From Phyllobacterium sp. YR531 (GTDB taxonomy: Bacteria > Pseudomonadota > Alphaproteobacteria > Rhizobiales > Rhizobiaceae), in assembly GCF_000282595.1 (NCBI RefSeq), contig NZ_AKIZ01000019.1, positions 121,621-185,620 of the forward strand: a stretch of 64,000 nucleotides of DNA. Direction: 5' to 3'. Below the pieces are notes generated by a model that saw only the letters and a program-made list of their open reading frames with translations, did not search any database and was not told the DNA's origin. Each line of letters starts with the position of its first letter. Position 1 is the first letter of the stretch. Position numbers and translations under genes: made by a program. Shown here one piece after another: positions 45,856-55,530 of the stretch.

Positions 45856-47352
45856 TCAGAATCTCGGAATATCTGGAAAAGGAACCTGTCCGCGATGCAC
45901 ATGCATCCGACCAAGTTCAGCACAACGATGCAATTGAGGAAAAACTTTGCCGGGATTAAGCAGGTGCTTGTCATCAAAGGCGCATTTCACGCGGATTTGG
46001 TGGTTCAAATCAGTTTCGTTGAACATTTCCGGCATAAGATCACGCTTCTCAACGCCAACGCCGTGTTCACCCGTCAATACACCGCCTACCTTGACGCAAA
46101 GCCGCAATATATCCGCACCAAAGCTTTCCGCCTTGTGCAATTCGTCGGGGATATTGGCATCGTAAAGGATAAGCGGGTGCAGATTGCCATCACCGGCATG
46201 AAAGACATTGGCGACGCGCAGTCCGTATTTTTGCGAAAGCTCCCGCATTCCCGCGAGCACTTTTGGCAACTCTTTGCGCGGGATCGTACCATCCATACAC
46301 AGGTAATCAGGCGAAATACGCCCAACCGCTGGGAATGCAGCCTTTCGCCCCGCCCAGAACGCCATGCGCTCCTCTTCGCTTTGCGACACGACGCAGGTTG
46401 TCGCACCATTCTTTCGGCCGATTGCCTCGACCATATTGATCAGATGATCCACCTCGACAGCAGGTCCGTCCAACTCAACGATGAGCAGTGCCTCGACATC
46501 AAGCGGATAGCCCGCGTGAACGAAGTCCTCCGCCGCATGAATGGCGGGACGGTCCATCATTTCCATACCGCCCGGAATGATTCCTGCGGCAATAACTTCC
46601 GCCACGCATTGACCAGCTTCTTCGCTCGTAGGGAACCCCACCATAAGCGCCCGTGCTGTCGTTGGCTTTTGGAGAATTCGAACAGTCACTTCGGTGACAA
46701 CGCCGAGCAACCCTTCGGAGCCGGTCATGAGACCAAGAAAATCATAGCCTTCGCTATCGAGATGCTTGCCACCAAGCCTGATGACTTCACCAGTGATCAG
46801 CACCATCTCGAGACCCAGCAAATTGTTGGCCGTCAATCCGTATTTCAGGCAATGCACGCCGCCGGAGTTCTCAGCGACATTACCGCCAATCGAACAAGCG
46901 ATTTGCGAGGACGGATCTGGCGCGTAGTAGAAACCTTCGTGCTCGACGGCCTTTGTGATCCCGAGATTGGTAACCCCCGGCTGCACAACAGCAACCCGGT
47001 TTGGATAGTCAATTTCGAGAATTCTGTTGAAGCGCGACATAACCAGCAATACCGCATCTTCCAGCGGCAGGGCGCCGCCTGACAGCGATGTACCTGATCC
47101 GCGCGGCACGACTTTCACGTCGTTCTCATGACAATATTTAAGGACCCGCGAAACCTGCGCTACTGTCTGCGGCAGTACCACCACGAGCGGTAATTGACGG
47201 TACGCGGTCAAAGCATCCGATTCGAACACGCGCATTTCATTGGTTGCGTCGACAACGCCTTCGCCTGGAACGATGGCTTGCAGCGCTGCAACGATAGCTG
47301 CACGGCGCGACAGGGTAGCTGTATCAGCCTCGGGCATAACAAGTCCGGACAT
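45856..47352 (-). CDS. glcD: Glycolate oxidase subunit GlcD
   Basis: The 498-residue FAD-dependent subunit that oxidises glycolate (or D-lactate) to glyoxylate. VVPRGSGTSLSGGALP binds the flavin, and IACSIGGNVAENSGGVHCLKYGLT is typical. The C-terminal half (ANVFHAGDGNLHPLILYD, and GEHGVGVEKRDLMPEMF) contains the substrate-binding His residues. The start has GGAGG. It is the first gene of glcD-X-glcE-glcF. A 395-residue frame on the other strand is an artefact. Confidence 0.96.
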   Translation of the reverse strand: MSGLVMPEADTATLSRRAAIVAALQAIVPGEGVVDATNEMRVFESDALTAYRQLPLVVVLPQTVAQVSRVLKYCHENDVKVVPRGSGTSLSGGALPLEDAVLLVMSRFNRILEIDYPNRVAVVQPGVTNLGITKAVEHEGFYYAPDPSSQIACSIGGNVAENSGGVHCLKYGLTANNLLGLEMVLITGEVIRLGGKHLDSEGYDFLGLMTGSEGLLGVVTEVTVRILQKPTTARALMVGFPTSEEAGQCVAEVIAAGIIPGGMEMMDRPAIHAAEDFVHAGYPLDVEALLIVELDGPAVEVDHLINMVEAIGRKNGATTCVVSQSEEERMAFWAGRKAAFPAVGRISPDYLCMDGTIPRKELPKVLAGMRELSQKYGLRVANVFHAGDGNLHPLILYDANIPDELHKAESFGADILRLCVKVGGVLTGEHGVGVEKRDLMPEMFNETDLNHQIRVKCAFDDKHLLNPGKVFPQLHRCAELGRMHVHRGQVPFPDIPRF

Positions 47353-47529
47353 CGTTCCTCCCAGTCACGGTCTCGGGCGTTCAATGTCGCCTTATCATGT
47401 AGTCTATAGCATCCCGATAGTCCGGATAGGCTGCGTCATGCTGTTCCAGTCTGGAATTATTACAATCATGTTTGTCAAAGCCGCAAACCATGCAAAGATT
47501 TGATTTTGAAGCAGCACTCTATGTGAGCC

Positions 47530-48267
47530 ATGAAGACAATCGATTTCAAACATGCCCGTGGCCCCGATAAACTACGCGTCTATGCGATAGGCGACGTTCA
47601 CGGCAGACTTGACCTATTGCAGGAAATGCATCGGTTAATCCACATAGAAAACCAAAAATCACCACCCTTCGATTGGATTGTGGTGCACTTGGGCGATTAC
47701 GTTGACCGGGGGCTCCAGTCGCGTGGTGTCATCGATTTTCTGATTGATGGACAGCGCAAAAACCACCGAATTCTCGCCCTTACAGGCAATCACGATGCCG
47801 GTTTTCTTGATTTTCTCAATACTGGTGACACCTACGGGCTTTTTGCTCGCCACGGTGGGCGCCAGACCGCTCTTTCTTATGGTGTGAATATCGACTTCAA
47901 CAATGACCAATCCATCGCATCAGGCCGCGAAGCATTGAAGAAAGCAGTACCGACTGCACATATCGATTTTATACGGCGACTGCCTCGATCAATGGTCTTC
48001 GGTGATTTTTTCTTTTGCCATGCCGGTATTCGACCCAGCGTTGACCTTGATCGACAAGACCCGGAAGATCTGATCTGGATCAGGTCAGAATTTCTGGACG
48101 ACATGCGCCTGCAAGCCAAAGTCATTATCCACGGGCACACACCTGCGACCGAAGTCGAAGTGAGACCAAACCGGATCAATTTGGATACTGGAGCTTATGC
48201 GAGCGGGCGACTCAGTGCCATCATGATAGACGGCTCGAACAAGTCGTTTCTGGAAGCGACTGTCTAA
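47530..48267 (+). CDS. PPP-family metallophosphoesterase
   Basis: A 245-residue calcineurin-like phosphatase. The metal motifs are complete: GDVHGRLD, GDYVDRG, GNHD, HAG and HGH (IIHGHTPA). It belongs to the bacterial serine/threonine phosphatase group (PrpA/ApaH-like). The substrate, protein or dinucleotide, is not predictable. It is divergent from glcD; the 177-base gap between them has no gene and only a weak TTCCA/TGGAA site. Confidence 0.9.
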   Translation: MKTIDFKHARGPDKLRVYAIGDVHGRLDLLQEMHRLIHIENQKSPPFDWIVVHLGDYVDRGLQSRGVIDFLIDGQRKNHRILALTGNHDAGFLDFLNTGDTYGLFARHGGRQTALSYGVNIDFNNDQSIASGREALKKAVPTAHIDFIRRLPRSMVFGDFFFCHAGIRPSVDLDRQDPEDLIWIRSEFLDDMRLQAKVIIHGHTPATEVEVRPNRINLDTGAYASGRLSAIMIDGSNKSFLEATV

Positions 48268-48276
48268 AAGAAACTT

Positions 48277-48417
48277 TTAGCGGAAAGAGGTGCTGACGCC
48301 GTAGCCGTCACTCGACACCTTGTGTGCACCTGCATCTACAGAAAACAACCCAACGCCCATAAACAGGATCGCTGACAGCATGAAGGCAGTCAAAAGGGCG
48401 GCACTCTTGGTAGTCAT
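48277..48417 (-). CDS. 46-residue small membrane or secreted protein
   Basis: A small open frame from ATG at 48417 to TAA at 48277: it begins MTTKSAALLTAF, has one hydrophobic stretch (about residues 6-26: ALLTAFMLSAILFMGVGLFS) and ends with a hydrophilic tail VSSDGYGVSTSFR. GGAAA lies about eight bases before the ATG. The composition is that of a real small protein: short basic start, one membrane segment or signal peptide, polar end. It stands alone on the minus strand between two unrelated genes, and the following gap (48418-48584) has only a short hairpin (GTTGCAG, AG, CTGCAAC). Function unknown. Confidence 0.6.
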   Translation of the reverse strand: MTTKSAALLTAFMLSAILFMGVGLFSVDAGAHKVSSDGYGVSTSFR

Positions 48418-48584
48418 TTGGGCGTTTCCATCACTAGACTTGGTCTGGCTTGCTGCCAGTTGTGATGCCCACTAAAGGACACACTCCTTACCAACTAGTG
48501 AATTGAAGACACGTTCCACATATTTGCAGGTAGTAATGCCAATTCAGAATCCACCTGTTGCAGAGCTGCAACTAAAGTCGATGC

Positions 48585-49289
48585 TTAGCGCTGAATTAGA
48601 GCTACCCAAGCCCGAGCGATAGCGAGGCCGACGGCGTCCGCAGTTGCGCCATCCTTGGCCACGTTACCCGCATAATTTGCCAGCCAATCCGGGTAGTTCT
48701 CAACAATCTGGTGGTGAAAAACATGCCTCCATTCTTCAACCAGATTTGTGTCGGCTTCGAAGTGGAATTGGATGCCGTATACAGCGCGTCCAATACGGAA
48801 AGCCTGATTGGGTGTCATGTCGCTTGAGGCCAGATGCACCGCCTGGTCTGGCAAGGTAAAAGTATCGCTATGCCAATGGAAAATCGGAAATTGCTCCGCT
48901 ACGGTCGAAAGCACAGGGTCTGAAGCCGCATCCTCCGTGCGCCTCACTTCTTTCCAGCCGAATTCCGCAGGCTTCCCAAGAATATTTTCAGCGCCATATC
49001 CTCGAGCCACCAGCTGGCTGCCAAGACAAATGCCAAGCACAGCCTTGTCTGCATCACCAAACTCCTTGATCAATTCTGCCAGCCGCGGAAGGTAAGGATA
49101 GGCGTCGTCAGCCAAGGCGTTCTGATCGCCGCCAAGCACGACTATCGCATCGTAATCAGCGTGGGTTTCAGGCAGAGGCTCGCCAAGATAGGCTTGGCGT
49201 AAATCAACTAATGCACCCGCTTCATTCAATGCAATTCCGACTTGCCCCAAGCCGGTATCCTGATAATTCTGAACGACGAGAACCCGCAT
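48585..49289 (-). CDS. Class I glutamine amidotransferase (GMP synthase-like)
   Basis: A 234-residue protein with the triad-type amidotransferase fold. GICLGSQLVARGYG holds the catalytic Cys, and GIQFHFEAD the His followed by Glu. It resembles the stand-alone YfeJ/GMP-synthase-like group rather than the domain of GuaA. Acceptor unknown; gamma-glutamyl peptide hydrolysis is possible. The ATG at 49289 has AGAGG; the frame to 49535 has no family sequence and overlaps the divergent gene. Confidence 0.88.
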   Translation of the reverse strand: MRVLVVQNYQDTGLGQVGIALNEAGALVDLRQAYLGEPLPETHADYDAIVVLGGDQNALADDAYPYLPRLAELIKEFGDADKAVLGICLGSQLVARGYGAENILGKPAEFGWKEVRRTEDAASDPVLSTVAEQFPIFHWHSDTFTLPDQAVHLASSDMTPNQAFRIGRAVYGIQFHFEADTNLVEEWRHVFHHQIVENYPDWLANYAGNVAKDGATADAVGLAIARAWVALIQR

Positions 49290-49356
49290 GATGCCTCTTA
49301 TGTGCATTGTTCCGGTTCCCGGATAGCATGGAGAATCAACGACCGGAAGCCGTAAG

Positions 49357-49962
49357 ATGCCCCTGCAAAATCGTGTCACACCCTTTGGCGACATAATCGC
49401 CGTAGAAAATCGCGGCTCTGTGATGGGCAATCGCGGTATTATCCATAATCCCTCCACGAAAACGCTTCTTAAAAAGCGGTGGTCATCGCGCGCATGGATT
49501 ATTTGCGTTTGCCAGTTTAAGAACGTGCGCCGCAATGTGATGGCACGTCGCAGCTGGACAGAATTGTTTTTCCTTGATGAAGCAACTGCTTTGAGCGCCG
49601 GGCATAGACCGTGTTTTTATTGCCAGAGACAAAGAGCAAAAGAATTTCAGGCCGCATGGGCCGACGGCAATGGAATTGCGCTGCAATCTGCTCCCGCAAT
49701 GGATGCGGTACTCCATAGTGAGCGGCTGGATAAGGATGGCCTGAAGAAATGCCATCCGATTGACGCACCCGTCACTGCTCTGCCAGACGGCACCATGCTC
49801 TCAGATCGGACGGATGCTTACCTCATCAAAGATGGCACTCCCTTTCGATGGTCGTGGGAAGGTTACACGCCAGCCAGAATCGATGCTTCAGCAGCCACCG
49901 CACTCACACCACCTTCAACTATTCGAGCGCTCAGAGCAGGATACAAACCGTTTATTGCCTAG
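49357..49962 (+). CDS. Conserved hypothetical protein
   Basis: A 201-residue protein. It begins MPLQNRVTPFGDIIAVENRG and has MGNRGIIHN, WIICVCQFKNVRRNVM, then the conserved-looking FFLDEATALSAGHRPCFYCQRQRAKEF with His83, Cys86 and Cys89. I recall similar proteins of this layout in rhizobia and other bacteria, without an assigned function. The His-x-x-Cys-x-x-Cys cluster might bind zinc. GGAAG precedes the ATG. It has no signal peptide and ends eight bases before the convergent EamA gene. Confidence 0.75.
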   Translation: MPLQNRVTPFGDIIAVENRGSVMGNRGIIHNPSTKTLLKKRWSSRAWIICVCQFKNVRRNVMARRSWTELFFLDEATALSAGHRPCFYCQRQRAKEFQAAWADGNGIALQSAPAMDAVLHSERLDKDGLKKCHPIDAPVTALPDGTMLSDRTDAYLIKDGTPFRWSWEGYTPARIDASAATALTPPSTIRALRAGYKPFIA

Positions 49963-49969
49963 CCTGTGT

Positions 49970-50869
49970 TCAAATTTTCGCATCCGCCGGCACCACTTTG
50001 CGAAAGCTCCAGCCGAGACTGGTTCCGGCGGCGGCAATCAGAATAATGGCTGATCCAAGCAGTTGGCTTGGCTGCAAGGCGTGGTTGAAGGCAAAGTAAT
50101 CCACCAGAATGGCTGCAACCGGATAAATGAAAGATAGAGCGCCCGTAATGTGAGTGGGCAATCTTTGTATCGCGCTATAAAGCAGAATATACATCAAGCC
50201 GGTATGGACAACACCTATGGTGACGATACTTGTCCATTGCCATGCGGTTTGAGGCAGAGCCGAAAAATCGGCCAGCGGCGCGAGCATAACAATACCGACG
50301 CTTACCTGAATCAAAGCTATGAGATGCGGAGGTGTTCCCTTCAATTGCTTGGCGACAATAGCCGCGATTGCATAGAGAAACGCTGCTCCCAGTGCCAAAG
50401 CTATGCCCGTCATGTAGTCGCCACCATTATAGGCACCGCCGGGTTTTGCCTGTACGATCAAGAGCATTCCAGCAAATGCAAAAGCCAGCCACGCAAGCTT
50501 TGTGAGCGTTATTTTCTCCTTGAATATCAACGCCCCTAAGGCGACCAGCATGAACGGTTGAACATTATAGACGGTGGTAGCAATGGCGATTGACGCACGC
50601 GAATAGGATGCGAACAGCAGTACCCAGTTCAATACGATTGCAATGCCGCCTATCGTTGCCAGACCCAGAATCTTCAAAGATATGACATTCGGGCGAAGCA
50701 ATCCCAAAGCACCGCAAATGGCCAGCAGTGTCACCGCGCCTATTGCGCAGCGCCAGAAAACAACTGAAAAAACCGGTTGGCCTGACATCAGGACAAACCA
50801 GCCGATTGTGCCTGAAATGATCATGGCAGCAGTCATTTCGAGGCTGCCTCTTGCAATATCTTTGTGCAT
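49970..50869 (-). CDS. EamA family transporter (drug/metabolite type)
   Basis: A 299-residue inner-membrane protein with about ten hydrophobic segments in two repeats (ISGTIGWFVLMSGQPVFSVVFWR at the start, and LLGSAIILIAAAGTSLGW at the end). It is of the RhaT/YdcZ-like DMT superfamily; such proteins export amino acids or other metabolites. It faces an Lrp-type regulator, which often controls exporters of this class. GGAG lies seven bases before the ATG. Confidence 0.9.
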   Translation of the reverse strand: MHKDIARGSLEMTAAMIISGTIGWFVLMSGQPVFSVVFWRCAIGAVTLLAICGALGLLRPNVISLKILGLATIGGIAIVLNWVLLFASYSRASIAIATTVYNVQPFMLVALGALIFKEKITLTKLAWLAFAFAGMLLIVQAKPGGAYNGGDYMTGIALALGAAFLYAIAAIVAKQLKGTPPHLIALIQVSVGIVMLAPLADFSALPQTAWQWTSIVTIGVVHTGLMYILLYSAIQRLPTHITGALSFIYPVAAILVDYFAFNHALQPSQLLGSAIILIAAAGTSLGWSFRKVVPADAKI

Positions 50870-50953
50870 TTCAGATCTCCAAAATCCTCTTCCCTTACAC
50901 TATGCGTCATCCTTTAAGTTTGATATGATTGTAGAAGAGCAATACGCGCTATA

Positions 50954-50972
50954 TGCCTTTTTTATGAAGGCA
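50954..50972. promoter_or_regulatory. Inverted repeat in the Lrp/EamA divergent promoter region
   Basis: TGCCTT, seven bases, AAGGCA, between the two divergent genes and 30 bases before the Lrp ATG. The AT-rich centre is in line with Lrp/AsnC sites. A likely operator for autoregulation and for control of the exporter. Confidence 0.45.
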
Positions 50973-51001
50973 ATAATGCAAAATCGACTTACGGAGAGAG
51001 T

Positions 51002-51439
51002 ATGCTAGATGAACTGGATCGAACGATCATTGAAATTCTTGTCGATGATGCACGTATCTCGCTGAAGGAGCTCAGCCGGAAGGTCGGATTATCATCACCA
51101 AGCGTCTCGGAACGATTACGGCGACTGGAGGAGAAAAAGGTCATTCGCTCCTTCACGGTTGATATCGACCCACAGGCATTAGGCTACAGTCTGACTGCTA
51201 TCGTACGCGTACGCCCGCTTCCGGGAATGCTCCACATCGTTGAGAAACTCATTCAGGAAACACCGGAAATTACCGAATGCGACAAGGTGACGGGCGATGA
51301 TTGTTTCATCGGAAAACTACAGTTCCGCACGATGCAGCAATTGGACAGTATCCTTGACCGCTTGGCCGAAAAAGCTGAAACAAACACTGCAATTGTCAAA
51401 TCTTCGCCGGTAAAACGCCGCCTGCCACCACTTGCCTGA
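51002..51439 (+). CDS. Lrp/AsnC family transcriptional regulator
   Basis: A 145-residue regulator. LDELDRTIIEILVDDARISLKELSRKVGLSSPSVSERLRRLEEKKVI is the N-terminal helix-turn-helix; the RAM ligand domain follows (LTAIVRVRPLPGMLH). The ligand is probably an amino acid. GGAGAG precedes the ATG. Divergent from the EamA exporter, with rsmE 14 bases downstream. Confidence 0.93.
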   Translation: MLDELDRTIIEILVDDARISLKELSRKVGLSSPSVSERLRRLEEKKVIRSFTVDIDPQALGYSLTAIVRVRPLPGMLHIVEKLIQETPEITECDKVTGDDCFIGKLQFRTMQQLDSILDRLAEKAETNTAIVKSSPVKRRLPPLA

Positions 51440-51453
51440 TCCCGGAGCCATGA

Positions 51454-52188
51454 ATGCGCGCCAATTACAAGATGCAACGGCTTTACGTCACCGATGACCT
51501 GAAACAAGGCCGCCGATCAGAACTACCACCGGAAGCTGTCAATTATCTCGCCAATGTACTGCGTATGAGGGATGGCGACGAGATTCTTGTTTTCAATGGG
51601 CGGGATGGAGAATGGCGCGCCGTGTTGCGATTCGAGAGCAAGAAGAAGCTTCACCTTGAGCCAGTCGGATTGACACGCGAACAGCCGGTTACGCCTGATC
51701 TGATCTACTGCTTTGCTCCGTTGAAGCAAGGTCGACTCGACTATCTTGTGCAAAAAGCAGTTGAGATGGGCGCAGGTATTTTGCAGCCGGTCATTACACA
51801 ACACACCCAGGTTGGGCGCATCGGTATCGAACGGATTGAAGCAAACGCAATAGAGGCGTCCGAGCAATGCGGCGTCCTGGCTATACCCTCCACCCGCGAG
51901 CCATTAAAGCTGGAGAAGTTGCTGGATGAGTGGGACCCGGTACGCAGGCTGATTTTTTGCGACGAGGGGCACGATACACATAATCCCCTGCCCTTGCTGC
52001 AATCTCTCCCCAAAACTCCTCTGGGCGTGATTATTGGACCTGAAGGCGGCTTTTCTGAGCAGGAGCGAAATAGCTTGCGAAAGCTGCCTTTCGTTACTGC
52101 AATTCCCCTTGGTCAACGTATTCTTCGTGCCGATACCGCAGCCGTTGCCGCCCTCGCCCTGATTCAGGCGACAATCGGAGATTGGTGA
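51454..52188 (+). CDS. rsmE: 16S rRNA (uracil(1498)-N(3))-methyltransferase RsmE
   Basis: Methylates U1498 of 16S rRNA. The 244-residue SPOUT-type enzyme shows [22 protein letters not shown], the SAM-binding knot [13 protein letters not shown], and [26 protein letters not shown] lies seven bases before the ATG. Confidence 0.95.
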   Translation: MRANYKMQRLYVTDDLKQGRRSELPPEAVNYLANVLRMRDGDEILVFNGRDGEWRAVLRFESKKKLHLEPVGLTREQPVTPDLIYCFAPLKQGRLDYLVQKAVEMGAGILQPVITQHTQVGRIGIERIEANAIEASEQCGVLAIPSTREPLKLEKLLDEWDPVRRLIFCDEGHDTHNPLPLLQSLPKTPLGVIIGPEGGFSEQERNSLRKLPFVTAIPLGQRILRADTAAVAALALIQATIGDW

Positions 52189-52292
52189 GACGCAATTTCT
52201 GTTGATCTATCCATCAGCGAAATTTGCTTGCGCTCTTATCCAAAAAATGGCCAATCACGCCCAACAATATTTTATAACGGAAAGCACCAGCC

Positions 52293-53666
52293 ATGGCGCG
52301 AGACACCACAGACGAAACATTGATCGCCAATACTGAAGAATTGGCCGCATATCTCGCGCAAGGATCAAAGCCGGAATCAGCTTGGCGCATCGGGACGGAG
52401 CATGAAAAATTCCCGTTCTATACCGAGCACAACAGCCCGGTTCCTTACGATGGGCCTCGTGGTATTCGTGCCATTCTGGAAGGCATGCAATCAAAGCTCG
52501 GCTGGGAGCCAATCGTCGACGAAGGCAATATAATCGGACTTGTTGAGCCAACTGGCCAAGGCGCGATTTCGCTTGAACCGGGTGGCCAATTCGAACTATC
52601 CGGCGCACCGCTTCTTTCCATTCATCAGACCTGCCGTGAATCCAATGCTCATTTGGCTCAGGTGAGGGAAATTGCCGAACCACTCGGCATCCGCTTTCTC
52701 GGCCTCGGAGGCAGCCCGAAATGGACGCTTGCTGAAACCCCTCGCATGCCCAAGTCACGCTACAACATCATGTCGAACTACATGCCAAAGGTCGGCAAAG
52801 ACGGCCTGAACATGATGTATCGCACCTGCACCATTCAGGTGAATCTGGACTTTTCTTCCGAAACCGATATGCGCCGAAAGATGCAGGTTTCCGTCAAGCT
52901 GCAATCCATTGCGACTGCGCTCTTTGCAATGTCGCCTTTCACGGAAGGCAAGCTGAACGGGCTGCTGTCGTGGCGCTCGGAAATCTGGCGCGATACAGAC
53001 AATAATCGTTCCGGGGTTCTGCCCTTCATTTTCAATGAAAATTTTGGCTTTGCAGATTATGTCGAGTGGGCTCTGGATGTTCCGATGTACTTTGTCATGC
53101 GTAACGGGCGTTATCATGATTGCACGCATGTGACATTCCGCCAGTTCATGAATGGCGCATTGAAAGACTCCATTCCTGAGAGCACCCCCAATATGGGTGA
53201 CTGGACCAATCATCTTTCAACTTTGTTCCCGGAAGTTCGCCTGAAGCGGTTTCTTGAAATGCGCGGTGCCGATGGCGGACCTTGGCGCCGCATTTGCGCC
53301 CTTCCCGCATTCTGGGTAGGCCTGCTTTATGATGGCGAAGCGCTCAATGCTGCCGAAGCACTGACGCGTGACTGGACCTACCAAGAGGTTCAGACACTTC
53401 GCGATGAGGTTCCTGCCAAGGGCTTGCAAGCCAAATTGCGTAATCGTTCTGTTCACGAAATTTCGCGAGAGGTGTTGGCGATTTCAAAGCTCGGGCTCAA
53501 AAATCGCGCAATGCTCAATGGCGAAGGCTTTGACGAGACTCACTATCTCTCATCACTGGAAGAGGTCGTTGCGCGCGGTACAACATCGGCAGAACAGATG
53601 CTCTCCCAATACAATACCGCTTGGGGAAGCTCCGTCGAACCGGCTTTTCTGGAATACGCCTACTAA
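52293..53666 (+). CDS. gshA: Glutamate-cysteine ligase, plant/alphaproteobacterial type
   Basis: Makes gamma-glutamylcysteine, the first step of glutathione synthesis. The 457-residue protein is the class III (plant-like) form: IGTEHEKFPFY, SLEPGGQFELSGAP, and MYRTCTIQVNLDFSSE. This type occurs in rhizobia and plants instead of the E. coli GshA. gshB is not in the window. It is 104 bases after rsmE. Confidence 0.95.
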   Translation: MARDTTDETLIANTEELAAYLAQGSKPESAWRIGTEHEKFPFYTEHNSPVPYDGPRGIRAILEGMQSKLGWEPIVDEGNIIGLVEPTGQGAISLEPGGQFELSGAPLLSIHQTCRESNAHLAQVREIAEPLGIRFLGLGGSPKWTLAETPRMPKSRYNIMSNYMPKVGKDGLNMMYRTCTIQVNLDFSSETDMRRKMQVSVKLQSIATALFAMSPFTEGKLNGLLSWRSEIWRDTDNNRSGVLPFIFNENFGFADYVEWALDVPMYFVMRNGRYHDCTHVTFRQFMNGALKDSIPESTPNMGDWTNHLSTLFPEVRLKRFLEMRGADGGPWRRICALPAFWVGLLYDGEALNAAEALTRDWTYQEVQTLRDEVPAKGLQAKLRNRSVHEISREVLAISKLGLKNRAMLNGEGFDETHYLSSLEEVVARGTTSAEQMLSQYNTAWGSSVEPAFLEYAY

Positions 53667-53685
53667 ACATTGCGGAGGGTTTCCG

Positions 53686-54429
53686 ATGACCAAGACCATT
53701 TTGATTACGGGTGCGAGCCGCGGAATAGGTCGTTCAGCCGCCATTCTCGCTGGTCATAAGGGTTGGTCGGTCGGCGTTAATTATGTGGGCAACAAGGCTG
53801 CTGCCGACGAGGTTGTGAAGGCAGTCATTGCGGCAGGTGGCAAAGCCAAAGCAATTCAGGGCGATGTCGCAGTGGAAGCGGATGTCGTTTCCATGTTTGA
53901 GCAAACGAAAGAACTTGGCGCGCTTGATGGCGTTGTCGTTAATGCGGGCATTGTAGCTCCAGCATCAAAACTCATGGATATGGACGCCGATCGTATGCGC
54001 CGCGTCTTTGACGTCAATGTTCTTGGGGCCTATCTGTGCGCCCGTGAAGCAGTCCGTTATCTCGCCCGCTCACGCGGCGGCAATGGTGGCTCGATCGTGC
54101 TTTTGTCTTCCGCGGCAGCACGCATCGGTGGCCCCTTCGAGTATGTGGATTATGCCGGATCAAAAGGCGCAATGGATAGTCTCACACTTGGTCTTGCGAA
54201 AGAGACGGGAGCCGAAAGCATCCGCGTCAACGCCGTGCGACCAGGATTGATCGAAACCGATATTCACGCCAGTGGCGGGCAACCGGACAGGGCTCAACGG
54301 CTTGGCGTTACCGCGCCGCTGGGCAGGGCTGGAACAGCCGACGAAGTTGGACAATCCATCGTCTGGCTGCTTGATGACGCTTCGTCTTATGTGACTGGCG
54401 CTTTGCTTGATGTGACTGGAGGCCGCTAA
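53686..54429 (+). CDS. SDR family oxidoreductase
   Basis: A 247-residue short-chain dehydrogenase/reductase. The cofactor loop is TGASRGIGRSAA; NAG and the YxxxK active site (YVDYAGSKGAM) are present, with the catalytic Ser in VLLSSAAAR. A FabG- or glucose-1-dehydrogenase-like enzyme of unknown substrate. The ATG at 53686 has GGAGG eight bases upstream; the longer frame at 53368 overlaps gshA. It lies 19 bases after gshA, so it may be co-transcribed. Confidence 0.92.
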   Translation: MTKTILITGASRGIGRSAAILAGHKGWSVGVNYVGNKAAADEVVKAVIAAGGKAKAIQGDVAVEADVVSMFEQTKELGALDGVVVNAGIVAPASKLMDMDADRMRRVFDVNVLGAYLCAREAVRYLARSRGGNGGSIVLLSSAAARIGGPFEYVDYAGSKGAMDSLTLGLAKETGAESIRVNAVRPGLIETDIHASGGQPDRAQRLGVTAPLGRAGTADEVGQSIVWLLDDASSYVTGALLDVTGGR

Positions 54430-54514
54430 ACGTTCATATCCTGATAATTAGGACTCCCGTTGTGCTCTATATGTGTTATGCGGGGCAATCTCATTTCAGG
54501 CGGATTTCCGAACC

Positions 54515-55453
54515 ATGGCAAAACATAAAGCGCTGTCCGAAGCCTTCATTCCTGAGCTTCCAAATTATTACAAAGGCAAGGTTCGCGAGAATTATGATCT
54601 TGCTGATGGCACGCGCATTATCATTGCCACGGATCGTATCAGTGCCTTCGACCGGATTCTGGCGTCAATTCCGCTGAAAGGTCAGGTTCTGACACAAACT
54701 GCGCGGTTCCAGTTTGAACAGACGCAGGATATATGCCCCAATCACGTTATCGAATACCCCGACCCAAACGTTCTGCTATGCCGCAAACTTACGATTCTGC
54801 CTGTAGAAATTATTGTGCGCGGTTATCTCGCCGGAACCACCGGCACTTCAATCTTGACATTATACAAGGCGGGCAAACGCCAAATGTATGGCTTCACGCT
54901 CCCCGACGGCATGTTGGACAATGAAAAACTTCCCCAGCCAATCATTACACCAACCTCCAAAGCATTTGATGGCGGTCATGATGAGCCTTTGACTGCTGAG
55001 GATATTCTGGAGCAAAAACTGCTGACTAAAGAGCAATGGGAGACCATTTCAACCTATGCTTTGAAGCTTTTTGCCCGTGGTCAAGAAATTGCAGCCAGCC
55101 GTGGCCTCATCCTTGCTGATACGAAATACGAATTCGGTACCGACGAAGCAGGAAATATCGTTCTTGCCGATGAAATCCATACGCCGGACTCCAGCCGTTA
55201 CTGGTTTGCCGATAGCTATGAGGCCGGGAAGCGACCTGTCAGTTTTGACAAGGATTTCGTGCGCAATTGGGTTGTCGAACGCTGTGATCCCTATAAGGAC
55301 GATATTCCGGAAATTCCGGCAGATGTGATCGACGCAACAACCAACGTTTATATTCAGGCGTATGAGAAAATCACGGATCGTAAGTTTGAAGCCGGTGATG
55401 CCGCGCTTGATCCGTTGCAGCGCATAAGAGAAAATCTGAAGCGTTTCTTTTAG
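54515..55453 (+). CDS. purC: SAICAR synthetase, Ade1-like long form
   Basis: Joins CAIR and aspartate in purine synthesis. The 312-residue protein is of the long, Ade1-like type; the common bacterial PurC is about 240-255 residues. [22 protein letters not shown], the [10 protein letters not shown] loop and DTKYEFGTD are the family motifs. Rhizobia and Brucella often have a short PurC as well near purS/purQ; it is not in this window. The ATG at 54515 is chosen over 54473, as the family sequence starts there. Confidence 0.94.
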   Translation: MAKHKALSEAFIPELPNYYKGKVRENYDLADGTRIIIATDRISAFDRILASIPLKGQVLTQTARFQFEQTQDICPNHVIEYPDPNVLLCRKLTILPVEIIVRGYLAGTTGTSILTLYKAGKRQMYGFTLPDGMLDNEKLPQPIITPTSKAFDGGHDEPLTAEDILEQKLLTKEQWETISTYALKLFARGQEIAASRGLILADTKYEFGTDEAGNIVLADEIHTPDSSRYWFADSYEAGKRPVSFDKDFVRNWVVERCDPYKDDIPEIPADVIDATTNVYIQAYEKITDRKFEAGDAALDPLQRIRENLKRFF

Positions 55454-55530
55454 GCATATAAATCAGTTGATGTTCGCATTACTACGGCGGTAGTCTTCCT
55501 CAACAATCAGTGTGAGGGAGGAACTGCGTT

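Noticed and set aside
45895..47082. 395-residue frame on the plus strand opposite glcD
   Set aside because: The glcD protein on the other strand is full length with all motifs; the antisense product is Arg/His/Cys-rich without domains.
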